A DNA stretch of 24,231 bases from a virus. The number at the start of each line of letters is the position of its first letter. The first letter of the stretch is position 1. Position numbers and translations under genes: made by a program. Below are positions 15,758-22,706 of this stretch, in pieces. The stretch is taken from IMG/VR virus record IMGVR_UViG_3300024346_000501, positions 1 through 24,231 of that record; one strand, written 5' to 3'. Under the pieces are notes generated by a model. It saw nothing but the letters and a program-made list of their open reading frames with translations, searched no databases and was not told the DNA's origin.

Positions 15758-16282
15758 TTATATTTGAATGTGAATAATTTCAATGCCCGCTTGCTTCAAT
15801 AGATCCTGACCCGACATATCACGATAGTCTTCAGTGAAGAATACTCTTTTGATACCCGATTGAATAATCATTTTAGAGCATTCAAAACACGGTGTTGTGG
15901 TTGTATATAGATCGGCTCCATCGGAGCTTAGGGTTGACTTAGAAATCTTTGTAATAGCATTTGATTCTGCGTGCAGAACTTCTCTACGGGTTTCGTAAAA
16001 GGTCTTACCACAAACTCCATTTGGGTTGCAGTAGTAGCCGTCGTCCTCTAGTGTTTTAATGACATCTGGCGCATTTGCATATCCTCCTTCAACTTCTACA
16101 ATCTCGACATGTTCGTGCTCACACGAGTTGTCAAAACCACCTGGAGTACCATTGTAACCGAAAGAAACGATTTGATGATCTTTAACGATCACGCATCCAA
16201 CCTTACGGCGCTGGGCATAACTAAGCTCAGCCACGTCGTAAGCGATCTTCATGTAAACACTATCAATTGATATTCTGGGCAT
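15758..16282 (-). CDS. dCMP deaminase
   Basis: The 174-residue protein has the full zinc-deaminase signature: HAESNAI at 104-110 (zinc-binding His and catalytic Glu) and PCFECSKMI at 131-139 (two zinc Cys). It also has the N-terminal strand RRKVGCVIVKDHQIVSFGYNGTPGG typical of the dCMP/ComE group, where GYNG(T/F)P binds nucleotide. An extended insert between 50 and 100, with Cys54, His56, His58, Cys85 and Cys91, is in the place where T4-type and Bacillus enzymes bind a second zinc. It turns dCMP into dUMP for thymidylate synthesis. No thymidylate synthase is visible here. It starts right after a terminator and leads a chain of small genes. Confidence 0.93.
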   Translation of the reverse strand: MPRISIDSVYMKIAYDVAELSYAQRRKVGCVIVKDHQIVSFGYNGTPGGFDNSCEHEHVEIVEVEGGYANAPDVIKTLEDDGYYCNPNGVCGKTFYETRREVLHAESNAITKISKSTLSSDGADLYTTTTPCFECSKMIIQSGIKRVFFTEDYRDMSGQDLLKQAGIEIIHIQI

Positions 16283-16285
16283 ACT

Positions 16286-16323
16286 AAAAAAATAAAGGTC
16301 TGCGTGTATTATACGCAGACCTT
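16286..16323 (-). terminator. Rho-independent terminator after the acidic core protein
   Basis: On the minus strand a perfect 11-bp stem (AAGGTCTGCGT pairing with ACGCAGACCTT, with the 7-base loop between) is followed by a T-rich run containing seven consecutive T residues. It lies 23 bases after the stop of the acidic gene and four bases before the dCMP deaminase ATG. Confidence 0.9.
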
Positions 16324-16346
16324 CTTAAAAAGTTTACTAAATTGAA

Positions 16347-17099
16347 TTAGATTGTCTCGCCTTCAGCGTTCCAAGCTTCCATCATCTCGTCGATCTTCTT
16401 AGAGTAAGCCTCTTTTAGACCGTTACAAGCTGATTCGTATTGCTCTTGTGTAATATCTTCTTTGCAAGATTTTAGAGCCTCAGTAGCCATAGAAGCGTGA
16501 AGAGCACAGTTTTCTTTTAGGTAAGATTCGATAGTGTGAGTGTCGTGTGCGTCTTCTTCCCAAACCTTAGCTTCTTCCTTTACTCTTTCGTAAAGTTCTT
16601 TAACCATCTCTTCGACAGTTGCTTTAGCTTCAGCTTCTTCAGACTCTTCGTCCTCATCTTCGTCTTCGTCCTCTCCGTCGGTGTCTTCAGCGTCCTCTTC
16701 GGATTTATCACCCTCAGCTTCTGCGTCATCACCCCCTTCCTCTTCGTCGTCTGCAATTTGGGTTTCGACCTCGTCGTCCTCCTCTTTTTCTTCGGCTTCA
16801 GCTACTTCAACAGCACCTTCTTCGCCCTCGTCTTCAGGCATCTCTTGATCGCCTTCTTCCGTTTCTTTGTCTTCTTCTGAGTGTACCTCTTCAGCATCAG
16901 ATTCCATCTCTTCAGCTTCTTCACCAGCACCTTCGTCCTCGGACTTCTTTGGTGCTTCAGCTTCAGGTTGATCGTCAGAAATTACTTCTTCACCACCTTC
17001 AGCCTCTTCAGGCTCACCCATAGCAACGATATCCTTCTCGATCTCTTCAGCAGAGTCCATAGAAGCGATATACTCTTCAAATGTTTTTAATTTTGCCAT
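16347..17099 (-). CDS. Very acidic protein with capsid-targeting-like leader, prohead core candidate
   Basis: Well over a third of this 250-residue protein is Glu or Asp, with runs such as GEDEDEDEDEESEEAEA and few hydrophobic residues between about 25 and 160. The N-terminus MAKLKTFEEYIASMD matches the leader of neighbouring genes (M-K-x-F-x-T-F-E-x-[FY]). The C-terminal 90 residues are helical (EEMVKELYERVKEEAKVWEED; ESACNGLKEAYSKKIDEMMEAW). T4 builds its prohead core from acidic small proteins such as gp67, cleaved later by gp21, so a core or packaged role is the best inference. It is transcribed from a TGATATATA box 29 bases upstream and stops at a strong terminator, i.e. it forms its own late unit. 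No enzyme motif is seen. Confidence 0.72.
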   Translation of the reverse strand: MAKLKTFEEYIASMDSAEEIEKDIVAMGEPEEAEGGEEVISDDQPEAEAPKKSEDEGAGEEAEEMESDAEEVHSEEDKETEEGDQEMPEDEGEEGAVEVAEAEEKEEDDEVETQIADDEEEGGDDAEAEGDKSEEDAEDTDGEDEDEDEDEESEEAEAKATVEEMVKELYERVKEEAKVWEEDAHDTHTIESYLKENCALHASMATEALKSCKEDITQEQYESACNGLKEAYSKKIDEMMEAWNAEGETI

Positions 17100-17128
17100 G
17101 ATGTGTATGGTTTTTATTTGTTATTAAG

Positions 17129-17137
17129 TATATATCA
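17129..17137 (-). promoter_or_regulatory. Late-promoter-like box TGATATATA upstream of the acidic core gene
   Basis: The minus strand reads TGATATATA, 29 bases before the ATG at 17099, in the 51-base gap behind the 104-residue leader protein. It is an exact copy of the boxes at 3204, 13301 and 20322. Confidence 0.6.
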
Positions 17138-17150
17138 GCACATTTTATGC

Positions 17151-17465
17151 TTAATAGTCTCTGTGACCACCATTGATTTTTTCAACAGCTTCGTACTCTC
17201 TTCTAGAATAGCTTGAAGAATCGCCCGCTATTGAAACTCTTTTACCAAGATCACCTAGTTTATAAAGTTCATCTGAAATTGCATCGCTAATTCGGTCGGG
17301 TGCATCCATGCCCACTAGAACTTCAATATCATTCCATTTAGGAACAAACATTACAGTTGCAGGTTGATTTGCTTTCTTTACTGCAGCAACAACTTTATCA
17401 AAGTCTTTCTTGTCCACTTTGTACGATTCGTTAATAAACGATTCAAATGTTTTGAAGTGTTTCAT
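17151..17465 (-). CDS. Small protein with capsid-targeting-like leader
   Basis: The 104-residue protein opens MKHFKTFESFINES, nearly identical to the internal leader of the preceding gene (MKHFKTFESFVNEG). In T4, internal proteins carry an N-terminal leader (IPIII starts MKTYQEFIAEA) that directs them into the prohead and is cut after an [I/L]-x-E site; here I-N-E then S fits that rule. The remaining part has a compact alpha/beta pattern: DFDKVVAAVKKA, ATVMFVPKWNDIEVLVG, DRISDAISDELYKLG and KRVSIAGDSSSYSRREYEAV. It lies one base after the 514-residue gene. It may be ejected or stay in the head; the role after cleavage is unknown. Confidence 0.75.
   Translation of the reverse strand: MKHFKTFESFINESYKVDKKDFDKVVAAVKKANQPATVMFVPKWNDIEVLVGMDAPDRISDAISDELYKLGDLGKRVSIAGDSSSYSRREYEAVEKINGGHRDY
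17431..17465 (-). repeat. Leader-coding repeat, copy 2 (start of the 104-residue gene)
   Basis: This 35-base stretch encodes the MKHFKTFESFIN part of the leader. It matches the stretch at 17663-17697 at 32 of 35 positions, which points to a fairly recent duplication. Confidence 0.8.
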
Positions 17466-17466
17466 G

Positions 17467-19011
17467 TTAGATTTTATTCTTTTTCATCCACTTACCAACT
17501 AGGTCAACTACCATATTAAAAAGCGGGTTGCGAGTATCTCCTTCAAAGTAATCTTTCACCAAGTAATATGCACCATCAACCTCTTCGTCGTTGTTAATCA
17601 TATCTTGAATCTGACCAGTGATTTGATCTGCAATATTCTCAGCCTCTTTGTGGCTGCCTTCGTTAACAAATGATTCAAATGTTTTAAAGTGTTTCATATC
17701 CTTTGATTCAAAATTGATTTTGAAGTTTTTGTCAATCTTCTTTACAAGCTTCATTAACTCTGTAAATGGTAGACCTGTTTCTTTCATTGCGTCTTGCATC
17801 GTCATTGCACCCGATGCAATCTGTTTAGCATAAGACATCGGCGAATACTTATTGATGTTGTAAGCTTCGTTTTGGATCTCATCCATTTTAGCCATTGCCC
17901 AATCAACTCCTTCAGTGCCTCCCCAGATCAACCATGCAATATAGCCTCTGTCCTTCCAAGGTGTGTCCTTAAATTCAGCAGCAACTTCAGAATTCTTTCT
18001 GTGTCTGTTAAACTGAGCCATTCTAGAAACTACGTCAGCCGATAGCGATTCACCTTTAGCCAATTGGTGAGCTCTAGCCCAACCAACCGCAGTACCACCA
18101 GTAACTTCTTCACGACCGTACTTCTCTTTCCACTCAATAGCCTTCTTAGCGTTTGCCTTAGCGGCCGCTGGATAGTCATTGTAAGTTTCTTCAGCCTCAT
18201 TAACAGATTCGTTAGTTTGACCTTTAACTTCTCTGGCAACATCGACATCAGCTCCACCCCAAGTACCTTTTTCTTTCTTGATGAAACCGTTAACTCTAGC
18301 ATAACCCCATTGCTCTTGTGACATGCCTTCTCTGTGAGTAGTATTCCACGCATCCATACCTCTTCTCATTACGATACGAAGTAGGGCAATATCAATACCG
18401 CTTTCTTCAGCTTTAGTCTTAAGCGCCTTTTCGATGTCTGGGTTATCAATTGGACCTCTGTCGCCTTTAGCCTTCTCTTCGTTTAATTCCAACGATTCGT
18501 TAGCTGCTTTGTACATTTGCTTTTCAAAGTCCTTAGCACCTTTAGCGTCTTTTCTGTACAGCTTAGCCATTACTTTGGCAACTGCACCATCAGCATGACG
18601 CATTAGATGTTGCGTTGAAGCCATTCTAGATTCTAGTTTGACTTTGCTTACATACTTATCAAGGGCATCGTTTTCACGGCCGATATCATCCATTTGATTA
18701 ATGATCTCATCCTCAAGTTCTTGTAGGATATCAATCTTAGTCTGATGGACGTCGTTATCGTTATTGTTGTAACCTCTTGATGGTTTGTAATCGTATGACT
18801 TATCTTCAAGCTCGTTTTCAAGCTCTTCGATTGGATCGCCGTCAAGTTTTAGGATACCAATCTCGATTCTAGTTTGAGTTAGCTTAGCAGCCAACTTGTC
18901 TAGCTCTCTTTTCTTCTTAGGATTACTGAACAGTCTACCTAAAAAGCTAAACAGCCCCTCATCAACTGAGGCGCTGTTTTGAAAGCTTTCAAATGTTTCG
19001 AAGTATTTCAT
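17467..19011 (-). CDS. Multidomain prohead/internal protein with leader and second embedded leader
   Basis: The 514-residue protein starts [12 protein letters not shown] with a likely cut after SVDE (residues 15-18). Residues 45-150 are a charged coiled-coil region. Then come two conserved phage modules: KALKTKAEESGIDIALLRIV to HREGMSQEQWGYARVNGFIKK with GTWGGADVD, and YPAAAKANAKKAIEWKEKYG to GTAVGWARAHQLAKGE, RMAQFNRHRKN and WGG. I recall both as uncharacterised domains in other tailed-phage head or portal-region proteins, but cannot give a Pfam name. After these comes a 40-residue linker and then an internal MKHFKTFESFVNEG (ATG at 17697) with a 63-residue tail. That tail could also be made as a separate 76-residue protein. 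The start overlaps the upstream stop as TAATG. Confidence 0.7.
   Translation of the reverse strand: MKYFETFESFQNSASVDEGLFSFLGRLFSNPKKKRELDKLAAKLTQTRIEIGILKLDGDPIEELENELEDKSYDYKPSRGYNNNDNDVHQTKIDILQELEDEIINQMDDIGRENDALDKYVSKVKLESRMASTQHLMRHADGAVAKVMAKLYRKDAKGAKDFEKQMYKAANESLELNEEKAKGDRGPIDNPDIEKALKTKAEESGIDIALLRIVMRRGMDAWNTTHREGMSQEQWGYARVNGFIKKEKGTWGGADVDVAREVKGQTNESVNEAEETYNDYPAAAKANAKKAIEWKEKYGREEVTGGTAVGWARAHQLAKGESLSADVVSRMAQFNRHRKNSEVAAEFKDTPWKDRGYIAWLIWGGTEGVDWAMAKMDEIQNEAYNINKYSPMSYAKQIASGAMTMQDAMKETGLPFTELMKLVKKIDKNFKINFESKDMKHFKTFESFVNEGSHKEAENIADQITGQIQDMINNDEEVDGAYYLVKDYFEGDTRNPLFNMVVDLVGKWMKKNKI
17663..17697 (-). repeat. Leader-coding repeat, copy 1 (inside the 514-residue frame)
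   Basis: This 35-base stretch codes the internal MKHFKTFESFVN and differs from the copy at 17431-17465 at only three bases. It lies in frame inside the 514-residue gene and begins with an ATG at 17697, so it could be a start codon of its own. Confidence 0.8.
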
Positions 19012-20288
19012 TACTTATAAGGAGCGTAAACTGTTTCCAGCCAATTTCTTAGTTCTTTTGTATCTTCTAGTTTGAAATCAGCAATAACTTCCTTCATAAA
19101 TTCTTTGAAGTTTCTTGCGTTTTGAGCAATGATATCAATCTCTGACATACCACCTTCTAGTAGTGATTCATTGGCTGCTAATTCAGCATTTCTGTCTTTG
19201 CCTTTAACTGCTTTATTCAATTCTTTTTCAAGCTCTTTCTTTTTAGCAGTTAGGGCCTTTAGCTTTTCTAGGTATGATTCTTTTTCAGAAGCTTCAGCTG
19301 ATTTCCAGTCTTTAACAACTTCTTTCATTTCAGTTGAAACTTCATTCCATTCCTTCTGAATTGCGTTGATTGAACGACCAGCACCTGGTTTACGACCTCT
19401 TCTAGCTTCATCAAGCTCATTTGATTCGTTGATTTCAACTGGAACAAGAACCGTCATGTCTCTTGCATCGTCATACTCCATCATGTACTTTTGACCATTG
19501 ATCTCAGTCTTGTAATCTTTGTGAGCTTTATCCCACGCTTTTTTAGTTACAGACTTAACGTTTGATAATGATTCTCTTAGCTTATACTTATCAATAAGTT
19601 TTGCTCTTCTTTCGATTTCAGCCTTAGACATGTATATGTTATCTTCGGGACCCCATTCACCATGACCTCCCAACTTAGCGATCTCTTTGTCGATCTTGTT
19701 TAGCATCTTACCGTAACGATCTGCAATTGGACCGCCTTCTGGTTCTGCTTCTTGCTCCATGTCTCTCATGATTTGAGCTCTTTCAGCCTGTAGTTTAGCA
19801 AGCTTTCTAGCGTTAGCTGATGACATTTCTTTTTTAGCTGGTTCCTTTGGAGCATTTTTAGCAGCGGCTCTTTTAGCCATATCAGCTCTCATCTTCAACA
19901 GAACTGGGTCGTTAAGGTCTCTGGCTTCGCCCACTGACCAATCCATTGCAATAACATTATCCATTTCTTTTTTCAAAGAAGAACGATAGTATTGCTCGAG
20001 ACCTTCTACACCTGATTTAGCTTGACCGTCAATGATCTGATCAGCAGCTTTACGACCCATCTTAGAGTTTAGAACCTTAAGAGCTTCTAAATCTGTTAGC
20101 TTGTAAGACTTCATCAAGCCTTCGATAGCTTTATAGAAATAGTTTTTAGCGTTGCGATCGTCGTCTTCAAGTGTACCCCAAAAACCGTATATTTGATTGA
20201 TATCATCTTCGCTGAAAGTAACCTTCGCAGCTTCGTCGATTTGATTTTTGGCATCTAGCCACTCGTTTAGATTTTGAACCTTTCTCAT
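19011..20288 (-). CDS. Prohead-core/internal protein candidate with several gp21-type cleavage sites
   Basis: The 425-residue protein opens [20 protein letters not shown], a leader of the same style as its neighbours but divergent, with I-D-E then A at 17-20. Five more sites fit the T4 prohead-protease rule [I/L]-x-E followed by a small residue: LRES, INES, LDEA and LLEG among them. The body is charged and helical ([48 protein letters not shown]), like a scaffold. One small module, [27 protein letters not shown], then [10 protein letters not shown], recurs in other phage head proteins as I recall. It is the first gene after a terminator and a TGATATATA box, so it leads a late unit. A scaffold or packaged role is inference; the protease itself is not in this window. 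Confidence 0.62.
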   Translation of the reverse strand: MRKVQNLNEWLDAKNQIDEAAKVTFSEDDINQIYGFWGTLEDDDRNAKNYFYKAIEGLMKSYKLTDLEALKVLNSKMGRKAADQIIDGQAKSGVEGLEQYYRSSLKKEMDNVIAMDWSVGEARDLNDPVLLKMRADMAKRAAAKNAPKEPAKKEMSSANARKLAKLQAERAQIMRDMEQEAEPEGGPIADRYGKMLNKIDKEIAKLGGHGEWGPEDNIYMSKAEIERRAKLIDKYKLRESLSNVKSVTKKAWDKAHKDYKTEINGQKYMMEYDDARDMTVLVPVEINESNELDEARRGRKPGAGRSINAIQKEWNEVSTEMKEVVKDWKSAEASEKESYLEKLKALTAKKKELEKELNKAVKGKDRNAELAANESLLEGGMSEIDIIAQNARNFKEFMKEVIADFKLEDTKELRNWLETVYAPYK

Positions 20289-20321
20289 GATATATGAGTA
20301 TATTTTAATATTTTACTATTG

Positions 20322-20330
20322 TATATATCA
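20322..20330 (-). promoter_or_regulatory. Late-promoter-like box TGATATATA upstream of the head-core operon
   Basis: The minus strand reads TGATATATA directly after the T-run of the terminator and 33 bases before the ATG at 20288. Terminator and box are fused back to back, which argues that the box starts a new transcript. It is an exact copy of the boxes at 3204, 13301 and 17129. Confidence 0.62.
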
Positions 20331-20360
20331 AAAAAAAGAGGCCGCGCTAGCGGCCTCTTT
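20330..20360 (-). terminator. Rho-independent terminator after the UvdE-side block
   Basis: On the minus strand an 11-bp perfect GC-rich stem (AAAGAGGCCGC with GCGGCCTCTTT) and a four-base loop run into eight T residues. It lies 19 bases after the stop of the 74-residue gene and separates the early/middle-type block from the head-core genes. Confidence 0.93.
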
Positions 20361-20379
20361 GTTGAATTGCTCTGGGTGA

Positions 20380-20604
20380 TTAACCCTCTTGGTTTGGTTG
20401 ATCCTCAACGAAATACTTGTTTAGTGTTTCGATCTTATCGTCTGCTTCGCCCAATTGAGATACCAACTTATCCATCTCTTCGATGATTTGTGGGTGCTCA
20501 CCGATACCAACAGCATTAGTTAGATAAATCTCAATGGTAGCCAAAGCTTCCATTTTTTGAGCAGTGTACTTGGCCTTAAGGGCCTGAATTTTCAAATTAG
20601 CCAT
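20380..20604 (-). CDS. Small helical unknown protein
   Basis: This 74-residue protein is not recognised. It starts MANLKIQALKAKYTAQKMEALATIEIYL and ends in a Glu/Asp-rich tail after EEMDKLVSQLGEADDKIETLNKYF, so it is two amphipathic helices joined by a Gly/His turn (GIGEHPQ). The length and helix-turn-helix shape would allow a dimeric or chaperone-like protein. It overlaps the membrane-protein gene by eight bases, and together they end at the terminator. The joint expression hints that the two work together. Confidence 0.72.
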   Translation of the reverse strand: MANLKIQALKAKYTAQKMEALATIEIYLTNAVGIGEHPQIIEEMDKLVSQLGEADDKIETLNKYFVEDQPNQEG

Positions 20605-20842
20605 TATTTCGCTTTTCAGTGTTTAATAGAATGTGGATCAACATACCCATTGTTAAGATCTCATATGTGTTGGCATTTGTTTCAAAGCCAAATACCACAT
20701 CGATCAAACGGAATATCATCCATAGGACTGCCATGATAGGCAACAAAAGATAAGGTGCTTCACGAAGAATCTTGGCGATTCCAGTTACACCTTCACCAAA
20801 CCATTTGGCAGCTTTAACTGCACCTTCAATAATCTTATTCAT
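20597..20842 (-). CDS. Small membrane protein, holin-like in size only
   Basis: The 81-residue protein has an amphipathic N-terminal helix (MNKIIEGAVKAAKWFGEGV), then a clear membrane segment at about 29-52 (APYLLLPIMAVLWMIFRLIDVVFG). A second, shorter hydrophobic stretch lies at about 61-74 (EILTMGMLIHILLN), before a charged tail TEKRNNG. Two membrane segments and the size fit a holin or other small phage membrane protein. No endolysin or spanin is nearby, so no lysis role can be claimed. It overlaps the next gene by eight bases. Confidence 0.65.
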   Translation of the reverse strand: MNKIIEGAVKAAKWFGEGVTGIAKILREAPYLLLPIMAVLWMIFRLIDVVFGFETNANTYEILTMGMLIHILLNTEKRNNG

Positions 20843-20868
20843 GTTAAAAGAGTTTAATAGTTACGGGT

Positions 20869-21786
20869 TTATACAGTAAGCGCAATGAATTGTTTCATGT
20901 ACGCTTGGGTTGCCAATTCCTTGGCCTTTGCTTCGATCTCAACATCTAAGTCCAAACCATAATCATCGATGAATTCATATATGTAATCGGCATGGGCTCG
21001 CTTATTGGTCTGCGAAGCGTCTTCGTGAATTTGCTTACACGAAGAGAAGTGCACCAGCTGTTTGGCGTTTCGCCAAGTTGTAGCTGCTAGCTTAAGTGCT
21101 TCTTCCTGTGTTAATTCTCCAGGGTGACACCAGTGGTGATGGTAATCGAACGTGATTGGAATGCCTATTTTAGCATAGACGGTACCGTGAAGATCTTCAA
21201 CTGCGTACTGTTTTTCCTTATCGTCGTTCTCAACTACTAATCGAGTGCGAGCTGCTGGATTCAAAAGCCAGAAGTTAGCACAGAAGCGCGTCATGGCGTC
21301 TTCTTTGTTTGGAGCTGTGGTGTTAACGTGGATGTTAATAGCTGCGTGAGGTGTTCTGGGCAGTCCCATTAAATCCATGATTTCACCATGTTGATTAAGA
21401 TCCTTAATAGTCTTTTTCACCACCTTTTCGTTGGTTGAAGCCAAGACTGAGAATGGACCTGGATGAAAGGTCAAGCGCTGTCCGTATTTCTGAGCAAGCT
21501 GGCCAGCTTGAGCCAAAAGATCGACAATCTCGTCGTAGTTTGGCAGATCTTTGAATTCGTATTCGCTCATCCATGGGAACATATCACTTGACATTCGGTA
21601 TAGCTTAATACCATTCTGCTCGTTCCATTCAATGATTTTAATCATATCTCGAATGTTAGCAACAGCCAATTGGCCGGCATATTCAATGCCTTTCGCATTG
21701 TATGTTTTCTTGATCATGCCTCGACCGATGGTAACACCTTCCTTGGCCAAAGTCATATTGATACAGCAATATCCGTAATTAGTCAT
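20869..21786 (-). CDS. UV-damage endonuclease, UvdE/UvsE type
   Basis: The 305-residue protein has the whole UVDE pattern: YGYCCINMTL at the N-terminus, then FHPG at 107-110, INIHVN at 150-155, VENDD at 185-189, FDYHHHWCHP at 213-222, FSSC at 247-250 and RAHADYI at 263-269, with DVEIEAK near the end. These form the metal-binding ring of His, Glu and Asp in the TIM-barrel fold. The enzyme nicks DNA 5' to pyrimidine dimers and 6-4 photoproducts, without light. T4 uses DenV, an unrelated enzyme, for the same problem. The gene begins eight bases inside the end of the preceding gene. A phage exposed to sunlight would benefit; that is inference. Confidence 0.92.
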   Translation of the reverse strand: MTNYGYCCINMTLAKEGVTIGRGMIKKTYNAKGIEYAGQLAVANIRDMIKIIEWNEQNGIKLYRMSSDMFPWMSEYEFKDLPNYDEIVDLLAQAGQLAQKYGQRLTFHPGPFSVLASTNEKVVKKTIKDLNQHGEIMDLMGLPRTPHAAINIHVNTTAPNKEDAMTRFCANFWLLNPAARTRLVVENDDKEKQYAVEDLHGTVYAKIGIPITFDYHHHWCHPGELTQEEALKLAATTWRNAKQLVHFSSCKQIHEDASQTNKRAHADYIYEFIDDYGLDLDVEIEAKAKELATQAYMKQFIALTV

Positions 21787-22018
21787 TATACTTTATACCA
21801 TTAGTTCGACAAATGTTTAACATTTTACGCTCCATATTTGCAGCCTCTTCGAGAGTAAAAACATCAATGTCCCTAAATACCATACCATCAGTAACTTGGA
21901 CATAAATCTCATCCAAAAAGGTATTGATGGCAGCTACTTTGTGAACTGTCATATCGCTAGAGTAAACAATGTGCGAAGTTAAAGATACCCTCTGTAGTCT
22001 TTTTTCGAAACTAATCAT
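21779..22018 (-). CDS. Unknown small protein
   Basis: I place the start at the ATG at 22018 (MISFEKRLQRVS, 79 residues), which shares a base with the stop of the preceding gene as TAATG. A GTG three codons earlier is open too but less likely. This is the only start in the window with a Shine-Dalgarno-like AGGAG upstream, and it sits in the coding sequence of the previous gene. The protein is not recognised. It reads as a small alpha/beta domain: SHIVYSSDMTVHKVAAINTFLDEIYVQVTDG, with a terminal ANMERKMLNICRTNG helix. Its end overlaps the UvdE start. Confidence 0.65.
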   Translation of the reverse strand: MISFEKRLQRVSLTSHIVYSSDMTVHKVAAINTFLDEIYVQVTDGMVFRDIDVFTLEEAANMERKMLNICRTNGIKYND

Positions 22019-22437
22019 TAATTCCACTCCTTTTCATAAGTGTACCAATGATCAGCACTAGCACAGTCACGAATAGCGTCCTTAACCAAATGTGTCATAG
22101 TAGCACCCGTAAACATTTCGATTTGAGCATTGATCCACATTTCAGCAAGTTCTTTACTACCTTCGAACTGATTTACAGCGTAGTTTCCCAATGCATGATT
22201 AATGCGATCTGCAATGCTTGAATCTTCTTTGCAACGAGATCCATACAAATAATCATTAGAAGTATCTCGTGTCGCAATTTCGTTTACAATTTCTTCAAAT
22301 GAAGTTGTCTTACGATATACTGATACGTATGTTTGAATGGCGTTTCGGTTCTCCTTACTAATGAGAGATACTCCGTAACCTGAACCGTTGCATTTAACGT
22401 CGGATGCTTCAAACTTGGGATAAGATGTGTTATTCAT
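22018..22437 (-). CDS. Unknown protein of the small-gene block
   Basis: This 139-residue protein is not recognised. It opens with polar sequence and a strand pair (GYGVSLISKENRNAIQTYVSVYRKTT) and then has helices (FEEIVNEIATR; ADRINHALGNYAVNQF; ELAEMWINAQIEMF), ending with DCASADHWYTYEKEWN. Its stop shares a base with the next start. A 40-base AT-rich gap lies ahead of its ATG, the only sizeable gap in this block, so a promoter there may serve it and UvdE. Confidence 0.7.
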   Translation of the reverse strand: MNNTSYPKFEASDVKCNGSGYGVSLISKENRNAIQTYVSVYRKTTSFEEIVNEIATRDTSNDYLYGSRCKEDSSIADRINHALGNYAVNQFEGSKELAEMWINAQIEMFTGATMTHLVKDAIRDCASADHWYTYEKEWN

Positions 22438-22477
22438 ATTTGGTTTTTAATTATACTACTAATATACAACAAAAAAA
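22438..22477 (-). promoter_or_regulatory. AT-rich gap with TATAAT, possible early/middle promoter
   Basis: The 40-base gap carries GTATAATT on the minus strand (TATAAT at 22455-22450), but no good -35 element at normal spacing and no Bacteroidota-type TAnnTTTG. It is the only gap of size in the small-gene block and lacks the TGATATATA box, so a different class of promoter is possible. Confidence 0.25.
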
Positions 22478-22702
22478 TTAACTGGGAAAATCGGGGTTGA
22501 AAGTTTTCTTAGTTATTTTCAACTTTTTTTCATAATAGGCGATAAAGCTTTCACCGACTCCGATCTCGTCAATGATCCACTTGTTTGGAATTATAGGCTT
22601 GCGCTTAGAGGTACTAAGAATATCGTCGACTTTCACATGATTGTCGAAGATTGCCATTTCAGGCTTTGAATTCTGACGCTTACGAAATATTACAACTATC
22701 AT
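22478..22702 (-). CDS. Unknown small protein
   Basis: The 74-residue protein is not recognised. It begins with a hydrophobic strand and basic residues (MIVVIFRKRQNSKPEMAIFDNHVKVDD). Then comes a basic segment (STSKRKPIIPNKWIIDEIGVGESFIAYYEKKLKITKK) and an ending PDFPS. Charge is strongly positive, so contact with nucleic acid is possible. It starts four bases after the nucleotidase gene and ends before a 40-base gap. Confidence 0.7.
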   Translation of the reverse strand: MIVVIFRKRQNSKPEMAIFDNHVKVDDILSTSKRKPIIPNKWIIDEIGVGESFIAYYEKKLKITKKTFNPDFPS

Positions 22703-22706
22703 TACG

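Noticed and set aside
16301-16315. TATAAT inside the terminator loop, as a promoter for dCMP deaminase
   Set aside because: It falls within the hairpin; the match is explained by the stem-loop and lacks a -35 element. I cannot exclude it, but it is not supported.
16536-16880. Plus-strand open frame of 114 codons, Phe/Val-rich
   Set aside because: It is the antisense shadow of the Glu/Asp-rich gene: GAA and GAG codons read backwards give Phe and Leu.
17138-17150. Short inverted repeat (GCATAAAATGTGC on the minus strand) after the 104-residue gene
   Set aside because: The stem is too short and imperfect, and no T-run follows, so it is not called a terminator.
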